Under the pieces are notes generated by a model. It had not been told where the DNA came from. It searched no databases and saw only the letters and a program-made list of their open reading frames with translations. Position numbers and translations under genes: made by a program. Source: Clostridiaceae bacterium (GTDB taxonomy: Bacteria; Bacillota; Clostridia; Acetivibrionales; DTU013). From it: DNA of 5,974 nt. The DNA is taken from NCBI GenBank assembly GCA_012799845.1, contig JAAZKL010000279.1:1-5974 (forward strand), given 5' to 3'. Shown here one piece after another: positions 1-5,691 of this stretch; positions within the stretch are counted from its first letter, which is position 1, and the number at the start of each line of letters is the position of its first letter.

Positions 1-1
1 G

Positions 2-205
2 ACCGTCGGGCCGAAAGTATATTTTGCATGCGGCATATCCGGTGCAGTGCAGCACCTTGCAGGCATGTCGTCTTCAGACACGATCATAGCGATCAACAAG
101 GATCCCGATGCCCCGATCTTCAAAGTCGCGACCTTTGGCATCACGGGAGACGTGGTCGAAGTGCTGAAGGCTTTGATTGCCGAGTTCAAAAGAAGGCTTG
201 GATGA
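2..205 (+). CDS. etfA: Electron transfer flavoprotein alpha subunit, C-terminal fragment (5' end outside window)
   Basis: This is the last 67 codons of an ETF alpha subunit, read in frame from base 2 to a TGA at 203-205. The visible protein has the family's C-terminal FAD-binding signature: a YFACGISGAVQH stretch (residues about 7-18 of the fragment), then HLAGM, an IAINKDPDAPIF segment and a GITGDVVEVL segment near the end. In the family this region holds the FAD that passes electrons between acyl-CoA dehydrogenases or similar flavoenzymes and the respiratory or bifurcating partner; the protein acts in the cytoplasm as an alpha/beta heterodimer. etfB usually lies just upstream, but that is outside the window. 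A terminator follows six bases after the stop, so etfA is the last gene of its transcript. Identification is secure; which ETF subclass (bifurcating or not) cannot be told from this fragment. Confidence 0.94.
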   Translation, partial: TVGPKVYFACGISGAVQHLAGMSSSDTIIAINKDPDAPIFKVATFGITGDVVEVLKALIAEFKRRLG

Positions 206-210
206 TATAA

Positions 211-236
211 GGCATTAAAAAGTGCCGCGTTTTTTG
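211..236 (+). terminator. Rho-independent terminator of the etfA transcript
   Basis: A short hairpin, GGCATT-AAAA-AGTGCC (six pairs including one G-U, four-base loop), starts six bases after the etfA stop. It is followed after GCG by six T residues (230-235). The stem is short, but position and T-tract fit an intrinsic terminator. Confidence 0.7.
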
Positions 237-321
237 TCGGGTTTGACACCCTGTTAGTGGTTAATTTTGGTGCGGATACGTCACATAACCAGTAATTGCT
301 TTATGTCAGGTATATCACTTT

Positions 322-351
322 GTCGCTTGCCAATATGCTAAAGTAAGCGAC
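322..351. other. Inverted repeat (hairpin) in the etfA-carboxypeptidase spacer
   Basis: GTCGCTTGC at 322-330 pairs with GTAAGCGAC at 343-351 (nine pairs, one of them G-U), with a 12-base loop. No T-tract follows, so it does not look like a terminator. It sits directly before the 46-bp tandem array. Its role is unknown; it could be an operator, part of a decayed repeat element, or chance. Confidence 0.35.
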
Positions 352-354
352 CAG

Positions 355-500
355 GCGATATGCCTGCCACCTTTTTGTGTGCCTGCCGGGCGAAGTACTG
401 GCGAAATGCCTGCCACCTTTTTGTGTGCCTGCCAGACGAAGTACCTGGCATTTTTATGCGACTAACAAATGAAGTACTAAGCGAAATGCCTGGCACCTTG
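355..500. repeat. 46-bp degenerate tandem array in the spacer upstream of the carboxypeptidase
   Basis: Two near-identical units lie head to tail at 355-400 and 401-446, sharing an ATGCCTGCCACCTTTTTGTG core and a later GCCTGCC...CGAAGTAC part. A degenerate copy follows at about 444-480 (it keeps GAAGTACTAA), and a partial fourth begins at 481 (GCGAAATGCCTGGCACCTT). The period of 46 is not a multiple of three and no reading frame is maintained, so it is noncoding. The TGCCTGGCACC word resembles REP-like intergenic elements seen in other bacteria, but no transposase is present here. The rest of the gene-free stretch 206-596 holds the terminator, one hairpin and a promoter; I see nothing else in it. 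Confidence 0.75.
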
Positions 501-510
501 CTTTTAGCAC

Positions 511-540
511 TTTACTTTACTCAATAAATTTATGTATACT
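511..540 (+). promoter_or_regulatory. Putative sigma-A-type promoter of the carboxypeptidase gene
   Basis: TTTACT at 511-516 and TATACT at 535-540 are separated by 18 bases in an AT-rich stretch. This predicts a transcript start near 547, just past the ATG at 546. That ATG therefore cannot be the start codon, which agrees with the GTG at 597 and its ribosome site. No operator is evident apart from the array immediately upstream. Confidence 0.5.
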
Positions 541-583
541 GGAATATGGAGTTTCGGGCGGACTATGTAAGCTTTCTTGTTTC

Positions 584-590
584 AGGGGGT
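584..590 (+). promoter_or_regulatory. Ribosome binding site that sets the GTG start of the carboxypeptidase
   Basis: AGGGGGT ends six bases before the GTG at 597. It decides between the upstream in-frame ATG at 546, which has no ribosome site and overlaps the promoter, and the GTG, which begins a canonical signal peptide. Confidence 0.65.
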
Positions 591-596
591 ATTTTT

Positions 597-2165
597 GTGA
601 GGAAGATCAGGGTCAGCTTTATTTTCATACTTGCCATAGTAATGATTCTAGTTAGCTCAACAGGATATGCAGCAACTGACAACGGCGGCTTTGAGAGCAC
701 CGGCGGTATTGCCGGCGCATGGAATATCCCCGGAGGCGCTGCCGGTGTGAGAGATATCCCCGGAGGCTGGAACCAGGGATCTGTTGCTGATGCACAGGCT
801 GGTTTGCAGGAAGCTCCGGCCGACAACCGGCAGATCATACTGGTGAAAATAGTCGGCAGTAGCGGAGATGCGACGGTAATGGTGAGCTTAGACGATCTTG
901 TGATGGATGTGGCAGGCTGCACATATGAACCTGCTGACAAGGACGCTCCGTTGATTATAAGCAAGAATGTTTCGATAGTTGCTGACAATATAATATTAAC
1001 GGATGCAGTGATCGGGGGGGATCTTTATATAAGCGCGGATAATGCTGTCCTGCGGAATCTTGATGTGCAAGGGACTATTTATATCGATCCGTTTCTGAAC
1101 AGGATACTTAAGCTTGATAATGTCACATCCGGCAACGTCGCCATATGGGCAGGCAGCCGTCAGGATGCCGGAACCGCTGACAACGGCGCAGAAGGCAATG
1201 ACATTGATACTGATGTCGGCGGCAAAGGCAATCCCGGCAGGAGCGATGATGACGGAAGAGATGATACCGGCAGGAGCGAAGATGGAGACAGAGACGATAG
1301 AGATATTACGGGAAATACAGGCAATACAGGTAGTACAGGCAGCACAGGTAGAAGAGATGATGGCAGCAGGGGCAATACCGGCATGGATGAAACAGGCAGC
1401 AGGGGCAACGCCAACAGGAACGAAACAAGTGGCAGAGACGATGTCGGCAGAACAGGACATAATGGCAGAGGCAACAGCAGTAAGACGGAGGGTGCCGGTA
1501 ATACCGGAAATTCCGGTAACGGAGGGATCAAGGCGTATATGCAGGTGGCTGATATAGATGATTACAACAGCATACTTGTGGTCGTCAACAAAACACGGAG
1601 CCTTCCGGCTGACTGGAAGCCAGAGGATCTCGTAATCCTGCGGGTCGATTACAGGGGCAGGACTGTAGCGAGATATATGCGCAGGGAAGCTTCAGAAGCG
1701 CTGACCGAACTCTTTGCAGATGCGGCAAAAGAAGGCATAGTTCTGTGCGCAGTTTCAGGCTACAGATCTTATTCTCTTCAGGAAATAGTCTTCAGCAAGC
1801 ACATGGAGCAACTGGGGCTGGACGCGGCACAGAGAGTCAGTGCGCTGCCGGGCCAGAGCGAGCACCAGACCGGGCTTGCGATCGACATTTCCTCAAAAAC
1901 AATGAACTATGACCTTGATAAATCCTTTGCAAATACACCGGAAGGAAAGTGGCTGGCGGAGAACGCGGCAAAATATGGTTTTATACTGAGATACCCGGAA
2001 GGGAAGGAAGCGGTCACGGGATATGACTATGAGCCCTGGCATTTCCGCTATGTAGGCAGGGATATCGCAGCAGATGTCACCAATAAAGGGCTTACCCTTG
2101 AAGAGTATTTCGGAATCGTGGAAGCAGATCCGGAGACCGGAGCGGAGACGACACCGGGGATATAA
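597..2165 (+). CDS. Exported D-alanyl-D-alanine carboxypeptidase (VanY-type, peptidase M15B) with beta-solenoid-like N-terminus and low-complexity linker
   Basis: A 522-residue zinc peptidase that should trim the terminal D-Ala from peptidoglycan stem peptides outside the membrane. Residues 1-26 are a signal peptide (basic VRKIR, hydrophobic core, TGYAA cleavage region). Residues about 75-186 alternate short hydrophobic strands with N/D/G turns (VSIVADN, GGDLYISADN, VQGTIYID, LDNVTSGNVAI), like a small parallel beta-helix. Residues 187-310 are a Gly/Asn/Asp/Arg/Thr linker. Residues about 311-505 are the VanY domain: SGYRSY (387-392), SEHQTGLAID (421-430; zinc ligands His423 and Asp430), and EPWHFRYVG with catalytic Glu479 and zinc ligand His482. 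The catalytic motifs are complete, so it is probably active. GTG start chosen for its ribosome site and the signal peptide; an ATG 17 codons upstream is unlikely. It is monocistronic and faces thpR. I see no sign of a vancomycin-resistance cluster, so no van symbol is given. The function of the N-terminal part is inferred only. Confidence 0.9.
   Translation: MRKIRVSFIFILAIVMILVSSTGYAATDNGGFESTGGIAGAWNIPGGAAGVRDIPGGWNQGSVADAQAGLQEAPADNRQIILVKIVGSSGDATVMVSLDDLVMDVAGCTYEPADKDAPLIISKNVSIVADNIILTDAVIGGDLYISADNAVLRNLDVQGTIYIDPFLNRILKLDNVTSGNVAIWAGSRQDAGTADNGAEGNDIDTDVGGKGNPGRSDDDGRDDTGRSEDGDRDDRDITGNTGNTGSTGSTGRRDDGSRGNTGMDETGSRGNANRNETSGRDDVGRTGHNGRGNSSKTEGAGNTGNSGNGGIKAYMQVADIDDYNSILVVVNKTRSLPADWKPEDLVILRVDYRGRTVARYMRREASEALTELFADAAKEGIVLCAVSGYRSYSLQEIVFSKHMEQLGLDAAQRVSALPGQSEHQTGLAIDISSKTMNYDLDKSFANTPEGKWLAENAAKYGFILRYPEGKEAVTGYDYEPWHFRYVGRDIAADVTNKGLTLEEYFGIVEADPETGAETTPGI
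1155..1526 (+). repeat. Low-complexity, repeat-built linker inside the carboxypeptidase gene
   Basis: This coding stretch (residues 187-310) is almost entirely Gly, Asn, Asp, Arg, Thr, Ser and Glu. Internal repeats are visible: two 33-bp units at 1362-1427 encoding GSRGNTGMDET and GSRGNANRNET; a similar pair GRSDDDGRDDT / GRSEDGDRDDR just upstream; and a GNTGNTGSTGSTG run with three-residue (9-bp) periodicity near 1312-1350. It is probably a flexible, hydrophilic spacer that lets the catalytic domain reach through the wall. Long open frames on the other strand and in another frame here are by-products of the repeated composition. Confidence 0.75.
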
Positions 2166-2262
2166 CTGAAACAGAACCGGAATGGGACGTCGTTCAGGCG
2201 GCTCCCGGCAAAAGTCTGATTCTTCGGATGGCAGTTGAAATTCTGTTTTCCAGATCATGCTC

Positions 2263-2826
2263 TCAGTCGTTCAGGCTATACTCCGATATTTTCGTATAGA
2301 CCCTTTTATTTTGTATCTGTTCGCTCTTGAACAGATTTACTTTTGTGATTTTCATCGGACCATATGATATCGTGCCCATCGAATCCAGTATATTTTCAAA
2401 CGGACACTCGAATATGATATCCTGGCCGATGGTAATGTGCGGTGTGAAGCGCCTCTTTTCCGGAGGAAAGCCCAGAGCGGACATCGACGCGTCGATGTTG
2501 CCTGCAAGTTGATTTAGCGTCCGGAGATCGCCGCCCAGGCCGAGCCACAGAACGCGTATCATATCATTGCCTTTGAATGTCCCTGCTCCCGAGATCCCAA
2601 GGCTGAAAGGCCTGAAACCGTCACATATGTTTCCCAGGGACAGGTCTATTCTCTTTTTCTGATCCAAACTTATCTCACCAAGGAATTTGAGGGTGAGGTG
2701 AAAATTGCTGATGTGCTTCCATCTTCCTCTGAGTGCATATTTTCTCAGTCTTTGCTGCAGATCGGATATATATTTTTTGCATTCGTCATCAAAATCTATA
2801 CCGATAAAAGCTCTTATATGAATCAT
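2263..2826 (-). CDS. thpR: RNA 2',3'-cyclic 3'-phosphodiesterase (2H / LigT family)
   Basis: A 187-residue cytoplasmic protein of the two-histidine phosphoesterase family, which in the family opens 2',3'-cyclic phosphates at RNA ends to leave a 2'-phosphate. Both catalytic motifs are present in order: HLTL at residues 43-46 (in HLTLKFLGE) and HITI at 130-133 (in RFTPHITIGQ). The opening IRAFIGIDF and the overall length fit the family. The start is uncertain: an AAGGG lies immediately against the ATG at 2824-2826 with no spacer, so either this ATG is used from a very short leader or translation begins a codon or more later. It lies 157 bp downstream of the FIST gene on the same strand, with a repeat array between, so cotranscription is possible but unproven. 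It converges on the carboxypeptidase gene 97 bp away, with no clear terminator between. Confidence 0.92.
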   Translation of the reverse strand: MIHIRAFIGIDFDDECKKYISDLQQRLRKYALRGRWKHISNFHLTLKFLGEISLDQKKRIDLSLGNICDGFRPFSLGISGAGTFKGNDMIRVLWLGLGGDLRTLNQLAGNIDASMSALGFPPEKRRFTPHITIGQDIIFECPFENILDSMGTISYGPMKITKVNLFKSEQIQNKRVYTKISEYSLND

Positions 2827-2831
2827 CCCTT

Positions 2832-2859
2832 AATGTAGTATTCACAGTTTACCTGCCAA
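2832..2859 (-). promoter_or_regulatory. Weak candidate promoter for thpR
   Basis: On the minus strand TTGGCA (2859-2854) and TACATT (2837-2832) lie 16 bases apart. The predicted transcript start falls within a few bases of the thpR ATG, giving a leaderless or near-leaderless message. This would explain the unusual lack of spacing between AAGGG and the ATG. The -10 match is poor, so this is tentative. Confidence 0.2.
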
Positions 2860-2875
2860 CAGCGCCGCTGGTCGA

Positions 2876-2989
2876 CAACGCCGCCCGCCAACAGTGTAAC
2901 CGTCCTACAATGCCGCCTGTCAACAGTGTAACCATCCGGCAACGCCGCCATTCAGCAATGTAACCATCCGGCAGCGCGGCATTTCACAG
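2876..2989. repeat. 32-bp tandem array between the FIST gene and thpR
   Basis: Three units of 32 bp lie at 2876-2907, 2908-2939 and 2940-2971, each starting CAAYGCCGCC, with a conserved second half CARYRTGTAACCRTCC. A partial fourth unit (2972-2989) runs over the last bases and stop codon of the FIST gene. The period is not a multiple of three, so it is noncoding. Divergence is highest in the middle of each unit (CGCC / TGTC / ATTC). It is unrelated in sequence to the 46-bp array. Confidence 0.8.
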
Positions 2990-4060
2990 TTCCATCAGGG
3001 CGAGGACGGTAGACTTGTTGTGGATGACCAGGGTTCCGTTTTTCCTGCAGGCTATTTCCCCGATGGAAAGGGCGCCTTCTACGCCGTAGCTGAGATTGGC
3101 CTGAATGCTGTCAAGCTCCTCGTTAATATATTTCCCCAGGAACATTGCCCTTGATATGCAGTCGAACAGCAGCGGCAGATAACGCTTCGGTCTGGTGCCC
3201 ATGCTTCCCTGCGCCCTGGTTATCTGCATCGAGGATTTGAGCAGCGTGTCCACATCACCTTTCAGGATGTACAGATCCGAGCCTTCGGGGATCCCGGCAA
3301 CGCATACGATCTCATCGTCATCATTGACTGCCACCGGGTCCCTTACGATGACCGTTCCGTCATCATCCAGGATCCCGAAAGGATGATCCTTTGCATATAT
3401 GAAGAAATCCTCCTTGAACAGCGTAAGGTTTTCCTCTTCTTCGATGACATGCCTGTATACATCGAATGCGCTGCAATTATCCAGCCCGGACAGTACGTTG
3501 TCATATGCCCTGTTGACGTAGAACGGGCCCCGCATGATTTTCCACCCATGCTCTACGGCAAGGGAGGTCTTGTTTTTAACGATACAGATATAAAGCGCGT
3601 CCTTGTGGATGCCTGTACTGTTGAATATGCACGGCCTGTGCTTCAGATCCTTGAATCCGGCGCCGCCGCCGACATATGTCACGGCCTTGCCCAGTTTTTC
3701 ATAAATCGTATCGGTGAGATCCTTCATCATGCCGGACAGGCCATCTACAAAAACGATGGCAGTCGCACCCCTGAGTTTTTCGATGTCCTGCGAAAATTTC
3801 ATCATGTGGGGGAGTACAAGTGAAGAATAAACGGGCCTGAGTTTTTCGACCACGAATCCTTCTCTTATGGTTTTGCTGCCAATGATGATCTCCGGGAAAA
3901 TGGCGCCGAAAAAGCTGATATTCCGTTTTTTCAGGAGTTTGATCATTTCAGGGATCTGGCCTGCAGATCTGTCTCCTGCCATGATCATAAGCTGCTCGGA
4001 GGATTTGAAGTCTGAACCGTCTATATAGTTTTTGAAGTTGTCCAGGGTTCTGAAATACAT
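2984..4060 (-). CDS. Stand-alone FIST-domain protein (FIST_N plus FIST_C), putative ligand-sensing protein
   Basis: A 358-residue soluble protein without signal peptide or membrane segment. It matches the FIST fold: an N-terminal part (about 20-195) with the AIVFVDGLSG strand-turn, a GGGAG loop at 131-135 and an HGWKIMRGPFYV segment at 171-182; and a C-terminal part (about 205-355) with DHPFGI at 225-230, VIVRDPVAV, and the closing GALSIGEIACRKNGTLVIHN with NKSTVLALME. FIST domains are predicted small-ligand sensors, often found with signalling domains; here no output domain is attached and no kinase or cyclase gene is next to it, so the ligand and partner are unknown. I place the start at the ATG of 4058-4060 because GGGAGG stands five bases before it; an in-frame ATG 11 codons upstream lacks a ribosome site and lies at the predicted transcript start. 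thpR follows on the same strand. Confidence 0.85.
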   Translation of the reverse strand: MYFRTLDNFKNYIDGSDFKSSEQLMIMAGDRSAGQIPEMIKLLKKRNISFFGAIFPEIIIGSKTIREGFVVEKLRPVYSSLVLPHMMKFSQDIEKLRGATAIVFVDGLSGMMKDLTDTIYEKLGKAVTYVGGGAGFKDLKHRPCIFNSTGIHKDALYICIVKNKTSLAVEHGWKIMRGPFYVNRAYDNVLSGLDNCSAFDVYRHVIEEEENLTLFKEDFFIYAKDHPFGILDDDGTVIVRDPVAVNDDDEIVCVAGIPEGSDLYILKGDVDTLLKSSMQITRAQGSMGTRPKRYLPLLFDCISRAMFLGKYINEELDSIQANLSYGVEGALSIGEIACRKNGTLVIHNKSTVLALMEL

Positions 4061-4065
4061 ATTTG

Positions 4066-4071
4066 CCTCCC
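4066..4071 (-). promoter_or_regulatory. Ribosome binding site that sets the FIST start
   Basis: On the minus strand GGGAGG precedes the ATG at 4060-4058 by five bases. It favours this ATG over the one at 4093-4091, which has only an A/T-rich sequence before it. Confidence 0.7.
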
Positions 4072-4100
4072 GAATAACATCGCTGACTGCCATTTAGTAC

Positions 4101-4130
4101 ATTTTACCACATAACCTAAAAATTCTGCAA
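4101..4130 (-). promoter_or_regulatory. Promoter of the FIST gene (extended -10)
   Basis: On the minus strand TTGCAG (4130-4125) and TAAAAT (4106-4101) are 18 bases apart, and TGG directly before the -10 gives an extended TGnTAAAAT. The predicted start, near 4094, leaves a leader of roughly 35 bases before the ATG at 4060. Confidence 0.55.
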
Positions 4131-4209
4131 TAGACGACAATTACCTGAACAAGGTTGAGGCAGGATAGATGCTGCACAGCCAAAATTCATGCCGGAATAA
4201 TGTTTGAAA

Positions 4210-4218
4210 TGATATAAT
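4210..4218 (+). promoter_or_regulatory. Extended -10 promoter candidate for the esterase gene
   Basis: TGATATAAT at 4210-4218 is a perfect TGn-TATAAT extended -10 element; no good -35 lies at the right distance, which extended -10 promoters can tolerate. It implies a start near 4225 and a leader of about 225 bases before the esterase ATG, most of the second half being the 16-bp array. The divergent FIST promoter lies about 80 bp away. Confidence 0.5.
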
Positions 4219-4301
4219 TGTGTCAGAATGTTGTATATGAACAAACTATATGCGCGGACGTTGATAAATGTAAGCGATGACGTATCTGATCGAATGCTTT
4301 G

Positions 4302-4441
4302 TATGATCAGGAAGATGCATATGAGCAGAAGTGCATGAGATTAGAAATATACGCGAATAGAAATACATGCGAGTAGAAATTCATGCGAACAGAATGCGTG
4401 TGATCAGAAATGCAAGAGAATAGAAATAAATGTGAACAGGA
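4302..4441 (+). repeat. 16-bp-period degenerate array in the esterase leader, ending in its ribosome site
   Basis: About nine units of 15-17 bp run without gaps: 4302-4313 (partial), 4314-4330, 4331-4347, 4348-4363, 4364-4379, 4380-4394, 4395-4410, 4411-4426 and 4427-4441. Most units end in the words TAGAAA or CAGAA preceded by GA and two or three variable bases; the best-conserved form is close to TRCATGCGAATAGAAA. The last unit ends CAGGA and supplies the start of the AGGAGGGG ribosome site (4438-4445), which stands five bases before the ATG. The array is purine-rich and mostly unstructured on the sense strand. Whether it is a slippage product or a set of binding sites cannot be told here. 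In the rest of 4094-4450 I see only the two promoters. Confidence 0.7.
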
Positions 4442-4450
4442 GGGGAAGAA

Positions 4451-5467
4451 ATGGTGCTGGAGGAATTGAGAAGCCGCAATATTCCTGATGTTTTCCGCAT
4501 GGATGACGGACATTATGCAGACAGCCCGGACCTGTGGCGGAAACGCCGCGAAGAGATGCTTGAGTTGCTGAGCCGTGAGATGTATGGTTTTTCGCCGCCC
4601 CCGCCCGGGGAGGTGCGTGCGGATGTCCTGATGAGTGATGAAAAAGCTTTTGGAGGGAAAGCGGCGTATTATAGAATCAAGCTGAGTTTTGATACGCCGG
4701 GAGGGGAGTTTTCTTTCCCGTTCAGCCTGGCCGTTCCTAAGGAGCCGGCCTGTGCCCCGGTTTTCCTGCTCATTTCATTCAGTCCGCATATAGCGGATAT
4801 CTGCCTGCCCGCTGAAGAGATCCTGGACGAGGGCTTTGCAGTGGCATCGTTTTACTATGCGGACGTGGCTCCGGATACAGATGACGGGTTTTCAGCAGGC
4901 ATTGCCGCGATGTACGGAAACGGGCGCCGCGGTCCCGATAGCTGGGGAAAGATCTCAATGTGGGCCTGGGCTGCTTCCAGGGTGATGGACCATTTGCAGT
5001 CCGGAAAAGATATCGACACTGGCAAGATAGTGGTGGCAGGGCACTCAAGGCTTGGGAAAACGGCTTTGTGGTGCGCCGCGCAGGATGAACGGTTCGCCGG
5101 ATGCATATCCAATGATTCCGGATGCTCCGGTGCAGCGATAACACGCGGTAAAAAAGGCGAGCATGTCAGCCATATAACCGGAGCGTTCGGGTACTGGTTC
5201 TGCGAAAATTTCCGCAAATATGCCGACAGGGAAGATGAAATGCCTTTCGACCAGCATTTTGTGCTGTCATTGATCGCGCCGAGACCGCTGTACGTCGCCA
5301 GCGCATCGGAAGACGAGTGGTGCGATCCCGGCGCTGAATACCTGTGCTGCGTTGCTGTGAGCAGAGTGTATGAGATGCTGGGCAAAAAAGGCGTCAGTTG
5401 CGGGAACGGATACACACTGGATGCAGCCGACGCCGCACGCAAACAGACCGCAGCTAATACCGCATGA
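4451..5467 (+). CDS. Glucuronoyl esterase-like (CE15 / acetylxylan-esterase-type) alpha/beta hydrolase, cut short by an in-frame TGA
   Basis: A 338-residue cytoplasmic hydrolase (no signal peptide) resembling the CE15 glucuronoyl esterase family, which splits esters between glucuronic acid side groups and lignin or other alcohols; the true substrate here is unknown. Visible landmarks are the N-terminal LWRKRREEMLELLSREMYG, the nucleophile elbow GHSRLGK at 197-203 (Ser199), NDSGCSGAA at 221-229, and FDQHFVLSLIAPRPL at 266-280 followed by EDEWCDP. The start is firm: AGGAGGGG stands five bases before the ATG. The protein stops at a TGA (5465-5467) inside a 27-bp tandem repeat, before the family's catalytic-His and DW motif, which is found downstream in the same frame (to 5653). 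As annotated it lacks an essential catalytic residue and is probably inactive unless the TGA is read through, is a sequencing error, or is strain-specific. The full frame, 400 codons, matches the usual family length. Confidence 0.85.
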   Translation: MVLEELRSRNIPDVFRMDDGHYADSPDLWRKRREEMLELLSREMYGFSPPPPGEVRADVLMSDEKAFGGKAAYYRIKLSFDTPGGEFSFPFSLAVPKEPACAPVFLLISFSPHIADICLPAEEILDEGFAVASFYYADVAPDTDDGFSAGIAAMYGNGRRGPDSWGKISMWAWAASRVMDHLQSGKDIDTGKIVVAGHSRLGKTALWCAAQDERFAGCISNDSGCSGAAITRGKKGEHVSHITGAFGYWFCENFRKYADREDEMPFDQHFVLSLIAPRPLYVASASEDEWCDPGAEYLCCVAVSRVYEMLGKKGVSCGNGYTLDAADAARKQTAANTA

Positions 5468-5488
5468 AAAAAAACCGCAGCCGATGAC
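5423..5488 (+). repeat. 27-bp (9-codon) in-frame tandem repeat inside the esterase gene
   Basis: Units at 5423-5449 and 5450-5476 align along their full 27 bases, with a 12-base start of a third at 5477-5488. In frame they read AADAARKQT, AANTA-stop-KKT and AADD. The Arg codon CGC of unit one (codon 330) corresponds to the TGA of unit two (codon 339). The segment lies where the family normally has a short loop between the YEMLGKKG helix and the HGG...YH strand, so it is an expansion in a tolerant loop. An A8 run (5467-5474) follows from the stop. Confidence 0.75.
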
Positions 5489-5653
5489 AATGGAAGCGTA
5501 CACGATTATCCGAAGCCGGGGGATGTGCTGCATGGCGGCAGCATAGCGTACCATCTGCGCAGCGGCACTCATTTTTTGGGCAGGTATGACTGGAACTGCT
5601 TCATACGGTATTTCAGGCAGCGATTCAGCGACGTAGACGCGATCGCCCCGTGA
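5468..5653 (+). pseudogene. Separated C-terminal part of the glucuronoyl esterase-like gene, carrying the catalytic His
   Basis: Codons 340-400 of the same frame continue past the TGA to a second TGA at 5651-5653. They encode PKPGDVLHGGSIAYHLRSGTH, where His374 in RSGTH is the expected catalytic histidine, then FLGRYDWNCFIRYF with the conserved Asp-Trp (380-381). Preservation of frame and of motif spacing shows this was recently part of the upstream protein; no insertion or deletion is needed to join them. It has no ribosome site and no ATG start of its own (only a GTG at codon 359 after GGGGGAT), so separate translation is unlikely. Read it with the upstream CDS as one interrupted gene of 4451-5653. 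Confidence 0.8.
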
Positions 5654-5691
5654 TCTGTTTTTCAGCCCATAATCTGTTGATGATCCGTTCA

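Noticed and set aside
28..210. 60-codon plus-strand frame at the left end
   Set aside because: It lies in another frame over the clearly recognisable ETF alpha C-terminus.
355..500. CRISPR array (also considered for the 2876-2989 and 5848-5974 arrays)
   Set aside because: The repeats are directly adjacent or diverge along the whole unit, without uniform unique spacers, and no cas gene is present.
996..1557. Several long frames (both strands) across the middle of the carboxypeptidase gene
   Set aside because: They overlie the repeat-built linker; their Pro/Leu/Ser or Ala/Met-rich translations are out-of-frame readings of the repeats and have no ribosome sites.
2166..2262. Bidirectional terminator between the convergent carboxypeptidase and thpR genes
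   Set aside because: AAACAGAA (2169-2176) and TTCTGTTT (2241-2248) can pair, but the loop is 64 bases and there is no good T-tract; not convincing.
3383..3823. 146-codon plus-strand frame opposite the FIST gene
   Set aside because: It is antisense to conserved FIST sequence, has no ribosome site and no recognisable domain.
4228..4338. 36-codon frame in the esterase leader (possible leader peptide)
   Set aside because: No ribosome site, its ATG is within a few bases of the predicted transcript start, and the end lies in the repeat array; no attenuator-like codon run or hairpin.
5467..5474. Frameshift in the A8 run as the cause of the esterase break
   Set aside because: The halves on both sides are already in the same frame, so an indel there would separate them rather than join them, and the stop precedes the run.
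4855..5490. 211-codon minus-strand frame opposite the esterase
   Set aside because: Its length follows from the codon composition of the esterase; the plus strand carries the conserved motifs.
5465..5520. Selenocysteine codon at the esterase TGA
   Set aside because: No convincing SECIS-like stem with an apical GU lies just downstream, the codon is in a low-complexity loop far from any redox motif, and CE15 enzymes do not use selenium.
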